DNA of 23,513 nt from Aequoribacter sp003520285. GTDB lineage: Bacteria; Pseudomonadota; Gammaproteobacteria; Pseudomonadales; Halieaceae. Both the position numbers and the translations under genes were made by a program. Positions 7,319-15,272 of the stretch are shown piece by piece. How positions within the stretch are numbered: the stretch's first letter is position 1; every line of letters starts with the position of its first letter. The stretch lies in assembly GCA_963966765.1 (NCBI GenBank), contig CAXAAR010000029.1, positions 1-23,513 on the forward strand, read 5' to 3'. The notes under the pieces are model-generated. The model ran no database searches. It saw only the letters and a program-made list of their open reading frames with translations, and was not told the DNA's origin.

Positions 7319-8242
7319 ATGACACACCCCGTACTTCCCATCATTCAGGCGCCAATGTTCCTGCTCTCCGGACCCGAAATGGTCATCGCCAGCGCTCAGG
7401 CCGGTATCATCGGATCTTTCCCAACACCAAATACTCGCACCGCTGATGAGTTAGAGCAATGGCTAATCACAATTACTACTGCGCTGGATACTCCGAAGCA
7501 CCGCCAGTCTTGGGCGATTAATCTGATTATGCACCCTTCCTACCCCCGCCGTGAAAGCGATCTGGAACTTGCTGTACGTTACCGGGCACCCATCGTGATC
7601 ACTGCCTTGGGCAGTCCAAAAGACGCCATCGAGGCAGTGCACAGCTATGGTGGCAAAGTGTATGCCGATGTCATTACTCTCGATTTTGCTAAGAAAGCCG
7701 CTGCCGCTGGCGTTGATGGCTTAGCGCTGGTCTGTGCGGGCGCAGGCGGTCATACGGGCTTTTTATCACCCTTCGCCTTCATCAAAGAAGTGCGCTCATT
7801 CTTCAGTGGTGATCTTATTCTGTCGGGCGCAATTAGCAGTGGCGAAGCGATCCACGCGGCACAAGTCATGGGCGCTGACTATGTTTATATGGGCACGCGG
7901 TTCATTGCGACACAAGAAAGTATGGCGGCCGATCCCTATAAACAAATGGTCGTTGCCTCTAACTTAAGCGACATTGTTACCTCTGATGCAGTGACCGGAG
8001 TCAAAGCGAATTGGCTGCGGGCCAGCCTGCAACAAGCGGGATTTGACCCCGATAATATGCCACCCGCTGCCGATATCAATTTTGCCCAAGCTAGCATCGA
8101 CGCAAAACGCTGGCGCGACATTTGGTCAGCAGGACAAGGGGTAGGACATATTACCAAAGAAGAATCTATCGAGCAGGTCGTAGCTGCACTGCACCAAGAG
8201 TATCAGGCCTCAGTAAACCACTGGCAGGGACAATCACTATGA
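7319..8242 (+). CDS. FMN oxidoreductase of the nitronate monooxygenase (2-nitropropane dioxygenase) family
   Basis: TIM-barrel flavoprotein. Motifs include PIIQAPM near the N-terminus (7-13) and CAGAGGHTG (139-147, flavin phosphate loop), followed by ILSGAISSGEAIHAAQVMGADYVYMGTRF, of which GADYVYMGTRF is the family hallmark. Known members oxidise alkyl nitronates, but relatives such as mycobacterial IpdC work on CoA-linked ring intermediates of steroid breakdown, so the label nitronate monooxygenase is only a family name. Its stop overlaps the next start as ATGA and two thiolases follow, which favours a role in acyl-CoA catabolism. I chose ATG 7319 because it starts where relatives start and follows the candidate promoter; ATG 7289 and a GTG at 7250 (which would overlap the divergent regulator) are in frame but overlap that promoter. 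Confidence 0.85.
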   Translation: MTHPVLPIIQAPMFLLSGPEMVIASAQAGIIGSFPTPNTRTADELEQWLITITTALDTPKHRQSWAINLIMHPSYPRRESDLELAVRYRAPIVITALGSPKDAIEAVHSYGGKVYADVITLDFAKKAAAAGVDGLALVCAGAGGHTGFLSPFAFIKEVRSFFSGDLILSGAISSGEAIHAAQVMGADYVYMGTRFIATQESMAADPYKQMVVASNLSDIVTSDAVTGVKANWLRASLQQAGFDPDNMPPAADINFAQASIDAKRWRDIWSAGQGVGHITKEESIEQVVAALHQEYQASVNHWQGQSL

Positions 8243-9477
8243 ACACATCCAACATTTACATCCTCGGTGGCGAACAAACCGATTTTGCCCGCAATTGGGC
8301 TCGTGAAGGCTTAGAAGTCTTTGATGTCTTCAAAGAGGTCTTCGAGGCGGCGGTGTCGCAAGCCAATATTGCACCGGCAGACATCGACGTAGCGCATGTT
8401 GGCAACTTTGTCGGTGACTTATTCAATGGGCAAGGCCTGTTGGGCGGATTTTTCGCAGAGGTGTATCCTGAAATGATCGGCATCCCGACCAGCAGACACG
8501 AGGCCGCGTGCGCTTCGGGTTCAATCGCCCTGCTCGCAGCCATGCGGGATATCGAAGCCGGACATTATCACCTAGCCGCCGTGCTCGGCATCGAGCAAAT
8601 GCGCAATGTCGATGGAAAAACGGGCGCCGAGTATCTTGGCGCAGCAACCTGGAAAGGCCATGAGGCCTCTGCTTGCGACTATCCATGGCCGCACCAATTC
8701 GACCTGCTGACGCAAGAGTACCAAAAGCGCTACGGCATCAATACTGATCACCTTAAAACGATTGGCAAGATTAATTTTACCAACGCACGCGCGAATATGA
8801 AGGCACAGACACGCGACTGGATCATCGCCGATGATGCCTTTGCAGACGATGATACTTTGAATCCCGTGATCGAGGGCTTAGTCCGAAAACTAGACTGCGG
8901 ACAAATTACCGATGGCGCCGCTTGTGTGATCTTAGCCAGTGAAACTGCGGCTAGAGCCTACGCTGAGCGAACCGGGCGGGCTTTAAAAGATCTTCCAAGA
9001 ATCAAAGGCTGGGGACACACATCAGCCCCCATCAGTCTGGCTTCAAAACTCTTTGCCAGCAGGAACAGCGAATACATTTTTCCGCACGTAGCAGCACTGG
9101 CACAAGACGTATTGAAACGTGCGGGGTTGAAGAAAATCACTGATCTCGATGGCTTGGAAACCCACGATTGCTTCACGATCACCGAATACATGGCGATCGA
9201 CCATATTGGACTCACTGCGCCAGGCCAAAGCTATCAAGCAGTAGAAGAAGGCCGAATCACCAAAGATGGTGACTTCCCAATCAACGCCAGCGGCGGTCTG
9301 ATTGGATTGGGGCACCCAGTCGGTGCGACTGGCGTTCGAATGTTACTGGACTGCGCCAAACAAGTCACAGATCGAGCAGGGGCTCAACAGATCGCCAATG
9401 CCCGTAACATGGCGACCTTTAACTTAGGAGGTAGCACCACGACCTGCGCTTCCTTCATTGTCGGGCGCGATTCGTGA
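8239..9477 (+). CDS. SCP-x/SCP2-type thiolase (acetyl-CoA acyltransferase-like)
   Basis: Thiolase-superfamily enzyme expected to cleave or form 3-oxoacyl-CoA. The nucleophile Cys91 lies in EAACASGS, the SCP2-thiolase signature HDCF is at 309-312 (here the Cys of HDCF replaces the C-terminal acid/base Cys of classic thiolases), and GLGHPVGATG holds His359. Length is 412. The start ATG overlaps the preceding stop by 4 bases (ATGA) and AGGGA lies 8 bases upstream, so it is translationally coupled; longer in-frame starts inside the flavoprotein gene are not supported. Many SCP-x-like thiolases of steroid and branched-chain catabolism work with a DUF35 partner; none is present here, and a second thiolase follows directly. 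Role in thiolytic chain shortening is inferred from motifs and context. Confidence 0.9.
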   Translation: MNTSNIYILGGEQTDFARNWAREGLEVFDVFKEVFEAAVSQANIAPADIDVAHVGNFVGDLFNGQGLLGGFFAEVYPEMIGIPTSRHEAACASGSIALLAAMRDIEAGHYHLAAVLGIEQMRNVDGKTGAEYLGAATWKGHEASACDYPWPHQFDLLTQEYQKRYGINTDHLKTIGKINFTNARANMKAQTRDWIIADDAFADDDTLNPVIEGLVRKLDCGQITDGAACVILASETAARAYAERTGRALKDLPRIKGWGHTSAPISLASKLFASRNSEYIFPHVAALAQDVLKRAGLKKITDLDGLETHDCFTITEYMAIDHIGLTAPGQSYQAVEEGRITKDGDFPINASGGLIGLGHPVGATGVRMLLDCAKQVTDRAGAQQIANARNMATFNLGGSTTTCASFIVGRDS

Positions 9478-10676
9478 ATCACGCCTTCGTTTATGATGCC
9501 ATCCGCTCAGCACGCACAAAGGCCAAACCCGAGGGTGGGCTAGCAGCACTGATGCCGATGGAGGTCATGGCGTCATTGTTCGAGACACTGAGAGAGCGAA
9601 CCGGATTAGATCCTGATCGCATTGAAGACCTCACCCTGGGTTGTGTTACTCAAGCAGTCGATCAAGCAGCCAACATTGCCAAAACGAGTCTTATGGTAGC
9701 CGGCTGGCCGGATCATATCCCAGGCATTACCGTGAATCGTTTTTGCTCTTCAGGCTTAGACGCCTGCAACATTGCCGCAATGAAAATCATGACCGGCCAA
9801 GCAGACCTTACCATGGGCGGGGGCATCGAAATGATGTCGCGCGTTCCTATGCTCTCCGATAAAGCAACCGCTTTTCATGATCAGAGCTTCGCCCTCAAAC
9901 ATCGCTTTTTGCTGATGGGCGTAGGCGCAGATTTTATTGCTACTCGATTTCACTGTCGACGCGAAGACGTCGATGAGATAGCTCTGCTGAGTCAGCAGCG
10001 AGCCTCCGCGGCGCAAGCCGCAGGCTATTACACCTCGCTCGTCCCGATTTGGAATCATCACACCCAGCAGACCATTCAGCACGATGAGTGCGTGCGAGGC
10101 AGCACCACACTCGAATCACTGGGTGCACTTCCACCGGCCTTCGAGCAACTCGGCGCAGCCGGTTCAGATGGCCTGCAGCTGGCCGAGTACCCCGAGTATA
10201 AAACGATTCGACATATGCACACCGCAGGTAACTCACCGGCCATGTGTGACGGCGGCGCGGTCGTTCTGATTGGTAGTGAAGCAGCAGCAAAACAGTTGGG
10301 AGTTGCGCCGCGCGCCCGCATCGTGCACGTGCATACTACCTGTGATGATCCGCTAGAAGTTGTTGGTGGCTGCGTCAAAGCGGTCGCAGAACTGCTTCGC
10401 AAACTGAATTTGAAACCTCATCAGATCGATCTATTTGAGATTCACGAAGCCTTCGCTGCCACCAGTCTCAAATTGGAGCAGCGCCTCGGACTGACACGAT
10501 CTGATTACAACGTGAATGGTGGCTGTATCGCACTGGGTCACCCCATGGGCGCGACTGGCGCCATGATGCTAGGAACTCTGTTAGACGAACTCGAGCGACG
10601 AAATCTCAAGACGGGTATTGTGGCTACCAGCGGTGCTGCCGGTACGGGCACCGCAATGCTCGTTGAGCGCGTGTAA
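9474..10676 (+). CDS. FadI/FadA-like thiolase with acid/base Cys replaced by Ser
   Basis: Acetyl-CoA acyltransferase fold, 400 residues. Cys91 in NRFCSSG is the acylated nucleophile, IHEAFAAT (323-330) carries the HEAF oxyanion motif typical of FadI/trifunctional-beta thiolases, and GHPMGATG (355-362) has the catalytic His356. At the C-terminal motif, where FadI reads TACAAGGLG, this protein reads ATSGAAGTG: Ser386 (codon AGC) stands in place of the proton-shuttling Cys. The GTG start overlaps the previous stop (GTGA), giving a three-gene coupled operon. It probably acts with the upstream SCP-x thiolase, either as a second chain-shortening step or as a reduced-activity partner subunit. The fold is certain; full thiolase activity is not. 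Confidence 0.9.
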   Translation: MNHAFVYDAIRSARTKAKPEGGLAALMPMEVMASLFETLRERTGLDPDRIEDLTLGCVTQAVDQAANIAKTSLMVAGWPDHIPGITVNRFCSSGLDACNIAAMKIMTGQADLTMGGGIEMMSRVPMLSDKATAFHDQSFALKHRFLLMGVGADFIATRFHCRREDVDEIALLSQQRASAAQAAGYYTSLVPIWNHHTQQTIQHDECVRGSTTLESLGALPPAFEQLGAAGSDGLQLAEYPEYKTIRHMHTAGNSPAMCDGGAVVLIGSEAAAKQLGVAPRARIVHVHTTCDDPLEVVGGCVKAVAELLRKLNLKPHQIDLFEIHEAFAATSLKLEQRLGLTRSDYNVNGGCIALGHPMGATGAMMLGTLLDELERRNLKTGIVATSGAAGTGTAMLVERV

Positions 10677-10719
10677 CAGAGACTCCCCAAAGCGAGTGCG
10701 GCGCCTAGCCATCTGCGCC

Positions 10720-10733
10720 GAGATCACTTATCC
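10720..10733 (+). promoter_or_regulatory. Possible regulator half-site upstream of the DUF3604 gene
   Basis: GAGATCACTTATCC matches CAGTTCACTTATAC, the right part of the inverted repeat before the cleavage oxygenase, at 11 of 14 bases. It lies 125 bases before the DUF3604 start, just before TAAAAT (10734-10739), which could be a -10 box. No clear -35 box is seen. This is suggestive only. Confidence 0.25.
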
Positions 10734-10857
10734 TAAAATTCATGTTCTGTTTGCGCGACTATCAACACCAACATGAGCCGCCCAACGGCCAGCAATAACG
10801 ACCAACCATAACGAGCGGGACGCCCTTCAAGCACCGCCATCACGTAAGAGAAAAACT

Positions 10858-12876
10858 ATGATCCTGTCACCTCGTCGAACACTTACTCTCATCGCTCTCA
10901 GTGGTCTTTTGTGGGGCTGTAGTCAGGGCACACCCGACTTGAACAGCGATAGTCCTTTATCGCGTGCTGACGGATCGATTCCCAATCAATTGCTGCCGAT
11001 CAATCCAGAAATTCTGACGCTCAAGCCGCAACCCAACAAGGATCGCAATGCCTATTTTGGCGACCTGCACGTGCACACGGGCTATAGCTTCGACGCATAC
11101 GCCTTCGGGACGATTGCGACACCCTATGATGCCTATCACTTCGCCAAGGGCCAGCCCTTGCAGCATCCCGCAGGCTATGAAGTACAGCTGCAACAGCCGC
11201 TCGACTTTTATGCGGTCACCGATCACGCGATGTTCATGGGTGTCGTTCAAGCAGGTGCAGATACCTCAACGGTGTTCTCAAACTACGCGGTCGCCAAACC
11301 CCTGCATAACATCAACGCGCCAGATAATTTTAGTCAGCTGAGTGTGATCTCTCGGAGCCAAGTTTTCGCAACGTTTATACCGACCTTACTGGCCGATATC
11401 GTTACGGGTCGCGTCGATACAGAAGTGACAGAAACCATTACTAAGTCGGCCTGGCGAGACGCGATAGAAGCGGCCGACCAACACTATTTGCCTGGCAGAT
11501 TTACGACTTTCGCGGCCTATGAGTACACGTCCTCAACCGACGACCGTGGCAACTTGCATCGCAATGTCATTTTTAAAGATACCGATCGTCTACCCGCGGT
11601 TCCCTTCTCTCGCTTTCACTCCCAAAACCCTGAAGGGCTTTGGGATTGGATGGACAATCTCCGCGATCAAGGTATCGAAAGCCTAGCCATTCCCCATAAT
11701 TCCAATGGCTCCAACGGCCAAATGTTCATGCTAACGGATTGGGCTGGAGACCCTATGGACGAGGAATACGCGAGCCAGCGAATGCGCAACGAACCGATCG
11801 TCGAAGTGACGCAAGTTAAAGGGACCTCTGATACTCATCCAGTATTATCAAAAAATGATGAGTGGGCGAATTTCGAAATTATGCCCTTTCGGGTTGCCAC
11901 CACTTTACCCAGCGTAGAACCCGGTAGTTATGTTCGAGACGCCTATCTCCGTGGTTTAAAGATGCAAGAAACGCAGGGGGCCAATCCCTACAAGTTTGGC
12001 CTAGCCGGCGCGAGCGATACACATGTTGCGGCCAACTCAGACGATGAATCGACTTTCTTTTCGAAGGCGGGACTACTCGACGGGACGCCCGAAAATCGGG
12101 GCTCCATTCCAGCCTCATTCGTGAACGGTACTTTATTGCGCTGGCTAGATCCTGATCGACTCACGGAAGTCGATGGCAAAGATTATATCCACAGCTCATC
12201 ATTCGAAACTTGGAGTGCCAGCGGCATCGCGGGTGTATGGGCGGAAGAAAATACCAGAGAAGCAATTTACGACGCTTTTCGGCGCAAAGAAACTTTCGCC
12301 ACATCTGGCCCTAGAATGAAGGTCCGTTTTTTCGCGGGCTATGACGTTGATGCTTCGCTAATCAATTCACCCACTATGGTTGAAACTGCCTATGAGCGCG
12401 GCGTCACCATGGGTTCTGATCTCGAGGCCTCCGCCACCGGCAATAGCCCTCAGTTTATCGTGTGGGCGGTGCAAGATACGCTCGCAGCGCCACTACAGCG
12501 ATTGCAGGTCATCAAAGGTTATATCGCTGACGGTGAGCCGCAAGAGCAGGTTTACGATGTCGCATGTAGCGACGGGCTTACCGTAGATCCAACGACGCAC
12601 CGGTGTCCTGACAATGGGGCCACCGTAGACTTATCCGACTGCTCCATATCCGCCAACACTGGAGCCAGTGAGCTCAAGGCCGTGTGGCAGGATCCAGACT
12701 TCAAGGCAGAGCAAGAAGCATTTTATTATGTTCGCGTTCTAGAGAATCCAACCTGTCGCTGGTCAACTTGGGATGCGATAAGAAACGGCGTAGCGCCCAG
12801 ATCAGACTTAGCCAAAACGATTCAGGAGCGGGCTTGGTCCTCGCCTATCTGGTATCGGGCGGACCCCAGCGACTAA
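10858..12876 (+). CDS. DUF3604 (PHP-like) lipoprotein
   Basis: Predicted exported lipoprotein: residues 1-20 form a signal peptide ending LLWG, with the lipidated Cys at 21. The rest is the DUF3604 domain, related to PHP-type metal-dependent phosphoesterases/hydrolases. Metal-binding-like motifs are GDLHVHTGYS (His71, His73), VTDHAMF (Asp122, His123), AAYEYTS (around 219-225), IPHNSNGSNG (His280) and GASDTH (384-389), plus KGTSDTHPVLS at 321-331. Length 672 is normal for the family, and the C-terminal region has four or five cysteines that could form disulfides outside the cytoplasm. The biochemical function is not established. It starts 181 bases after the thiolase operon on the same strand and carries a possible shared regulator half-site, so a role in handling the same substrate at the cell envelope is inferred. 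Confidence 0.9.
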   Translation: MILSPRRTLTLIALSGLLWGCSQGTPDLNSDSPLSRADGSIPNQLLPINPEILTLKPQPNKDRNAYFGDLHVHTGYSFDAYAFGTIATPYDAYHFAKGQPLQHPAGYEVQLQQPLDFYAVTDHAMFMGVVQAGADTSTVFSNYAVAKPLHNINAPDNFSQLSVISRSQVFATFIPTLLADIVTGRVDTEVTETITKSAWRDAIEAADQHYLPGRFTTFAAYEYTSSTDDRGNLHRNVIFKDTDRLPAVPFSRFHSQNPEGLWDWMDNLRDQGIESLAIPHNSNGSNGQMFMLTDWAGDPMDEEYASQRMRNEPIVEVTQVKGTSDTHPVLSKNDEWANFEIMPFRVATTLPSVEPGSYVRDAYLRGLKMQETQGANPYKFGLAGASDTHVAANSDDESTFFSKAGLLDGTPENRGSIPASFVNGTLLRWLDPDRLTEVDGKDYIHSSSFETWSASGIAGVWAEENTREAIYDAFRRKETFATSGPRMKVRFFAGYDVDASLINSPTMVETAYERGVTMGSDLEASATGNSPQFIVWAVQDTLAAPLQRLQVIKGYIADGEPQEQVYDVACSDGLTVDPTTHRCPDNGATVDLSDCSISANTGASELKAVWQDPDFKAEQEAFYYVRVLENPTCRWSTWDAIRNGVAPRSDLAKTIQERAWSSPIWYRADPSD

Positions 12877-12936
12877 GCCAGCCGACTCAATTAGGCCACG
12901 CCCACGTTGCGCCCCTCTTGCCAGGATACCCAAGAT

Positions 12937-12959
12937 CACGGTGGTTAATAACTGCCGTG
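12937..12959. promoter_or_regulatory. Imperfect palindrome between convergent genes
   Basis: CACGG-TG-GTT-AAT-AAC-TG-CCGTG is symmetric except for the TG/TG pair. It lies between the ends of the DUF3604 gene and the thioredoxin-like gene, in a 97-base gap. It might be a weak bidirectional terminator (no T run) or a binding site. Confidence 0.3.
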
Positions 12960-12973
12960 GTCGACTACCGGTA

Positions 12974-13471
12974 TCAGAGCGTACGGAGTAACAAACCAGC
13001 AGCCGTGCTATAGCCAACGGTTCGACCGGTGACGTTAAATGACTCATCTAATACGTAATAGCTGGGATAAGCTCTGACTTTAAATCGCTCTTTAACCTGA
13101 TTAGAGCCTAAATAAACCGGCGCTTTTAAACCGACTTCGGCAACGAACTGTTCCACCTCGGTTTGATTCGCGTAATCCAGAGCAATGACCGCCACTTGCA
13201 CTTTATCAGAGTCAATGTAGTCCAAATTCCCGATACTCGCGCGGCACACTCCGCACCATGGCGCGAAAAAATAGAGCAAGGTCGGACGGTTCGCATCGGG
13301 CTGAATGGTGACCACCTCGGACGATAGGCTAACGACTGCAAAGCCAGGCTCTGCCTCACTGCCACTCAACATATCTCGAGTGTGCCAAGCATTCACTGCC
13401 CACACTGCGGCGAGCACGACAATGATGTCACGCGTCCAGCGCAGCCATCGAGAGGTCAAAAATTTGGTCAT
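12974..13471 (-). CDS. Membrane-anchored thioredoxin-like disulfide reductase
   Basis: A single N-terminal membrane helix at about 15-29 (DIIVVLAAVWAVNAW) with positive residues before it anchors a periplasmic thioredoxin domain. The active site is FFAPWCGVCRAS (Cys73, Cys76), and the cis-proline loop is RAYPSYYV with Pro136. This layout matches the TlpA/ScsD-like proteins that keep periplasmic cysteines reduced or serve cytochrome c maturation, rather than cytoplasmic thioredoxin. Length is 165. TAGGAG sits just before ATG and supports the start. It stands alone: its 3' end faces the DUF3604 gene, and a LysR regulator lies 137 bases upstream on the same strand. The electron donor and target are unknown. 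Confidence 0.88.
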   Translation of the reverse strand: MTKFLTSRWLRWTRDIIVVLAAVWAVNAWHTRDMLSGSEAEPGFAVVSLSSEVVTIQPDANRPTLLYFFAPWCGVCRASIGNLDYIDSDKVQVAVIALDYANQTEVEQFVAEVGLKAPVYLGSNQVKERFKVRAYPSYYVLDESFNVTGRTVGYSTAAGLLLRTL

Positions 13472-13608
13472 CTACTCCTACCAACCGTGCAATATCAGTG
13501 ATGTTATTGTGTTACTGCTGGTGCCTCGATACAACCCGTTTGAGAACCTTCACCCTGTGACGACCCGTGCCAGCATCCTCAGATTGTGATGAGCGCCAAA
13601 GATGGGCT

Positions 13609-14511
13609 TCAAAGAGAAGGGGGTTCATGCGTTAGTTGTTCACAGAGATTCAGCCACACCTGAGCACCGACTGACAATTCTCGCTGCCTTAAAGTCGCGA
13701 TATAAAAGCGCCGCGATAGCTGCGTATCAAATGGCGTCGCGAGCGCTACCAGAGCGCCAGAATCAAAATGACTCTGCAAAACTTTCTCTGACAAGCAACC
13801 AATCCCAAGACCAGATTCGACGGCTTTCTTGATCTGCTCGTTGTGGCGGAACTCGAGATAAACCGGCCGCTGTGAGCCCACGCCATCGAGCGCCTTATTG
13901 AAGGTTTGACGAGCACCTGAATCTGGCTCCCTCAGAATCCAGCGCTGCGCATCAATCTGGGATACCGCTAACCGACCCGATGGGGCCAGAGGATGCGCAG
14001 GGCTACAGAACACGACCAGCTGATCCTCAATCCAATCCCGCCACTCGACGCGCCGATCAGATCCGGGTGCCTCTACCATTGCCACTTCTATTTCTGCATT
14101 TAGCAGCTGCGCAATAATTTCAGGAGAGTTGCCTGAATTCAGCTCAATATTGGCGTTGGGAAACTGATCCAAGTAATGGCCATACCAATTAATTGCCAAA
14201 TGATTGGCGATGGTGTAACTCGCGCCAATGCGGAGATGCCCTTGATCTTTAAAACCCTTCAGATCGGCATCGATTGTCTTGGCCAAGTCTAACAAGCGCA
14301 GGGCATCTACTCTGAGTTTTCGACCCAGTGCGTTTAACTCTAGTCGTTTACCGACCCGGTCAAACAATGTCACGCCATAATAGGTCTCTAGTGTGTTCAG
14401 TGAAGCGCTCGCGGCCGACTGAGACAAGTGCAAGCTGCTCGCAGCTAGACTGGTATTACCATGCTCAGCAATCGCCAGGAATACACGCATGTGTTGCAAA
14501 GTCAGTTTCAT
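13609..14511 (-). CDS. LysR-family regulator, YeiE/CysL-like
   Basis: DNA-binding helix-turn-helix at residues 1-60 (HMRVFLAIAEHGNTSLAAS, then LSQSAASASLNTLE, LFDRVGKRLELN) with a LysR effector domain of two lobes. The effector domain shares segments with E. coli YeiE, such as GNSPEIIAQLL, ELVVF-like QLVVFCSP, RWILREPDSGAR and AVESGLGIGCLSEKV. YeiE and Bacillus CysL respond to or control sulfite/sulfate metabolism, fitting its position divergent from cysC-sat. Length 300 is typical. The 128-base divergent gap has two AACC/GGTT inverted repeats (14537-14559, 14570-14587) as likely binding sites, and its own leader has a hairpin covering the ribosome-binding site (14519-14535). Its effector is unproven; APS or sulfite would be reasonable candidates. 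Confidence 0.92.
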   Translation of the reverse strand: MKLTLQHMRVFLAIAEHGNTSLAASSLHLSQSAASASLNTLETYYGVTLFDRVGKRLELNALGRKLRVDALRLLDLAKTIDADLKGFKDQGHLRIGASYTIANHLAINWYGHYLDQFPNANIELNSGNSPEIIAQLLNAEIEVAMVEAPGSDRRVEWRDWIEDQLVVFCSPAHPLAPSGRLAVSQIDAQRWILREPDSGARQTFNKALDGVGSQRPVYLEFRHNEQIKKAVESGLGIGCLSEKVLQSHFDSGALVALATPFDTQLSRRFYIATLRQRELSVGAQVWLNLCEQLTHEPPSL

Positions 14512-14518
14512 AGTTTAA

Positions 14519-14535
14519 GCCTCGCCACCCGAGGC
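14519..14535 (-). promoter_or_regulatory. Hairpin sequestering the lysR ribosome-binding site
   Basis: In the regulator's mRNA, GCCTCG, a 5-base loop and CGAGGC form a 6-bp GC-rich stem. The 3' arm contains GAGG, the only Shine-Dalgarno candidate, 8 or so bases before the ATG. Folding would hide it and keep regulator translation low. Confidence 0.45.
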
Positions 14536-14536
14536 A

Positions 14537-14559
14537 TTTAACCACAAAAACTGGTTAAA
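14537..14559. promoter_or_regulatory. LysR-type operator candidate 1
   Basis: Perfect inverted repeat: TTTAACCA, 7 bases, TGGTTAAA, in the gap between the LysR gene and cysC. The core is AACC-N9-GGTT. It lies nearest the regulator gene, where the recognition site for LysR proteins is usually found. Confidence 0.55.
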
Positions 14560-14569
14560 CAAATAAAAA

Positions 14570-14587
14570 AAACCGCTTCAATGGTTT
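14570..14587. promoter_or_regulatory. LysR-type operator candidate 2
   Basis: AAACC, 8 bases, GGTTT: the same AACC...GGTT half-sites as candidate 1, with centres about 30 bases (three helical turns) apart and closer to cysC. This pairing resembles the recognition and activation sites of LysR-controlled promoters. Confidence 0.45.
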
Positions 14588-14639
14588 AATTGGTCAGCGT
14601 ACAGTACGTGCTCCCGAGCTACTCACGAGATACTCAATC

Positions 14640-15257
14640 ATGACCGAACAAAAAGCGACCAACGTACACTGGCACGCGGGTACCGTAACGCAACAGGATC
14701 GCCACACTTTACTCCAGCAAAAAGGTGCCACACTCTGGTTTACGGGTCTTTCAGGTAGCGGTAAAAGCACTATTGCAGTAGCGGTAGAGGCCGAGCTGTT
14801 CAAGCGCAACAAGCTCAGCTACCGTCTTGATGGCGATAATATCCGTATGGGTATCAATAAGAATTTAGGCTTCTCCGATCAAGATCGCACCGAGAATATT
14901 CGACGCATTGGCGAGGTTTCAAAACTGTTTGTGGATGCAGGTCTTATTACGCTATCGAGCTTCATCAGTCCTTTCAGAGAAGATCGCGATCAAGTACGGC
15001 AACTGCACGCTGATGCCGGCTATCCCTTTATCGAAATTTTTGTCGATTGCTCGCTCGAAGAAGCCGAGAAAAGAGATCCAAAAGGACTGTATGCCAAGGC
15101 GCGTGCTGGCGAAATCAAACACTTCACCGGTATCGATTCCGCTTATGAAGCACCTGAAGCACCAGAAATTCATCTATACACGGATACCACTTCGCTCGAC
15201 CAAGAGGTCGATATAATTATCCAATACTTGCTTGAACACGGCTTGATTACGCCTTAA
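14640..15257 (+). CDS. cysC: Adenylylsulfate (APS) kinase
   Basis: Cytoplasmic enzyme that phosphorylates APS with ATP to make PAPS, the activated sulfate used for reduction to sulfite or for sulfotransfer. The P-loop GLSGSGKST is at 36-44, followed by LDGDNIR (63-69), FSDQDRTENIRRIGEV and SFISPFREDRD; the later segment DPKGLYAKARAGEIKHFTGID is the APS-binding region. Length 205 is standard for stand-alone CysC. Upstream is a divergent LysR regulator and paired operators; the sat gene follows 15 bases after the stop, so both are co-transcribed. The Shine-Dalgarno is weak (GAGA about 9 bases before ATG). No cysDN or cysH lies in the window. Confidence 0.97.
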   Translation: MTEQKATNVHWHAGTVTQQDRHTLLQQKGATLWFTGLSGSGKSTIAVAVEAELFKRNKLSYRLDGDNIRMGINKNLGFSDQDRTENIRRIGEVSKLFVDAGLITLSSFISPFREDRDQVRQLHADAGYPFIEIFVDCSLEEAEKRDPKGLYAKARAGEIKHFTGIDSAYEAPEAPEIHLYTDTTSLDQEVDIIIQYLLEHGLITP

Positions 15258-15272
15258 GGAAGACAGCTCATC

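Noticed and set aside
8122..8238. Longer SCP-x thiolase beginning inside the flavoprotein gene
   Set aside because: The extra 39 residues are unlike thiolases, while ATG 8239 has AGGGA upstream and the typical ATGA coupling.
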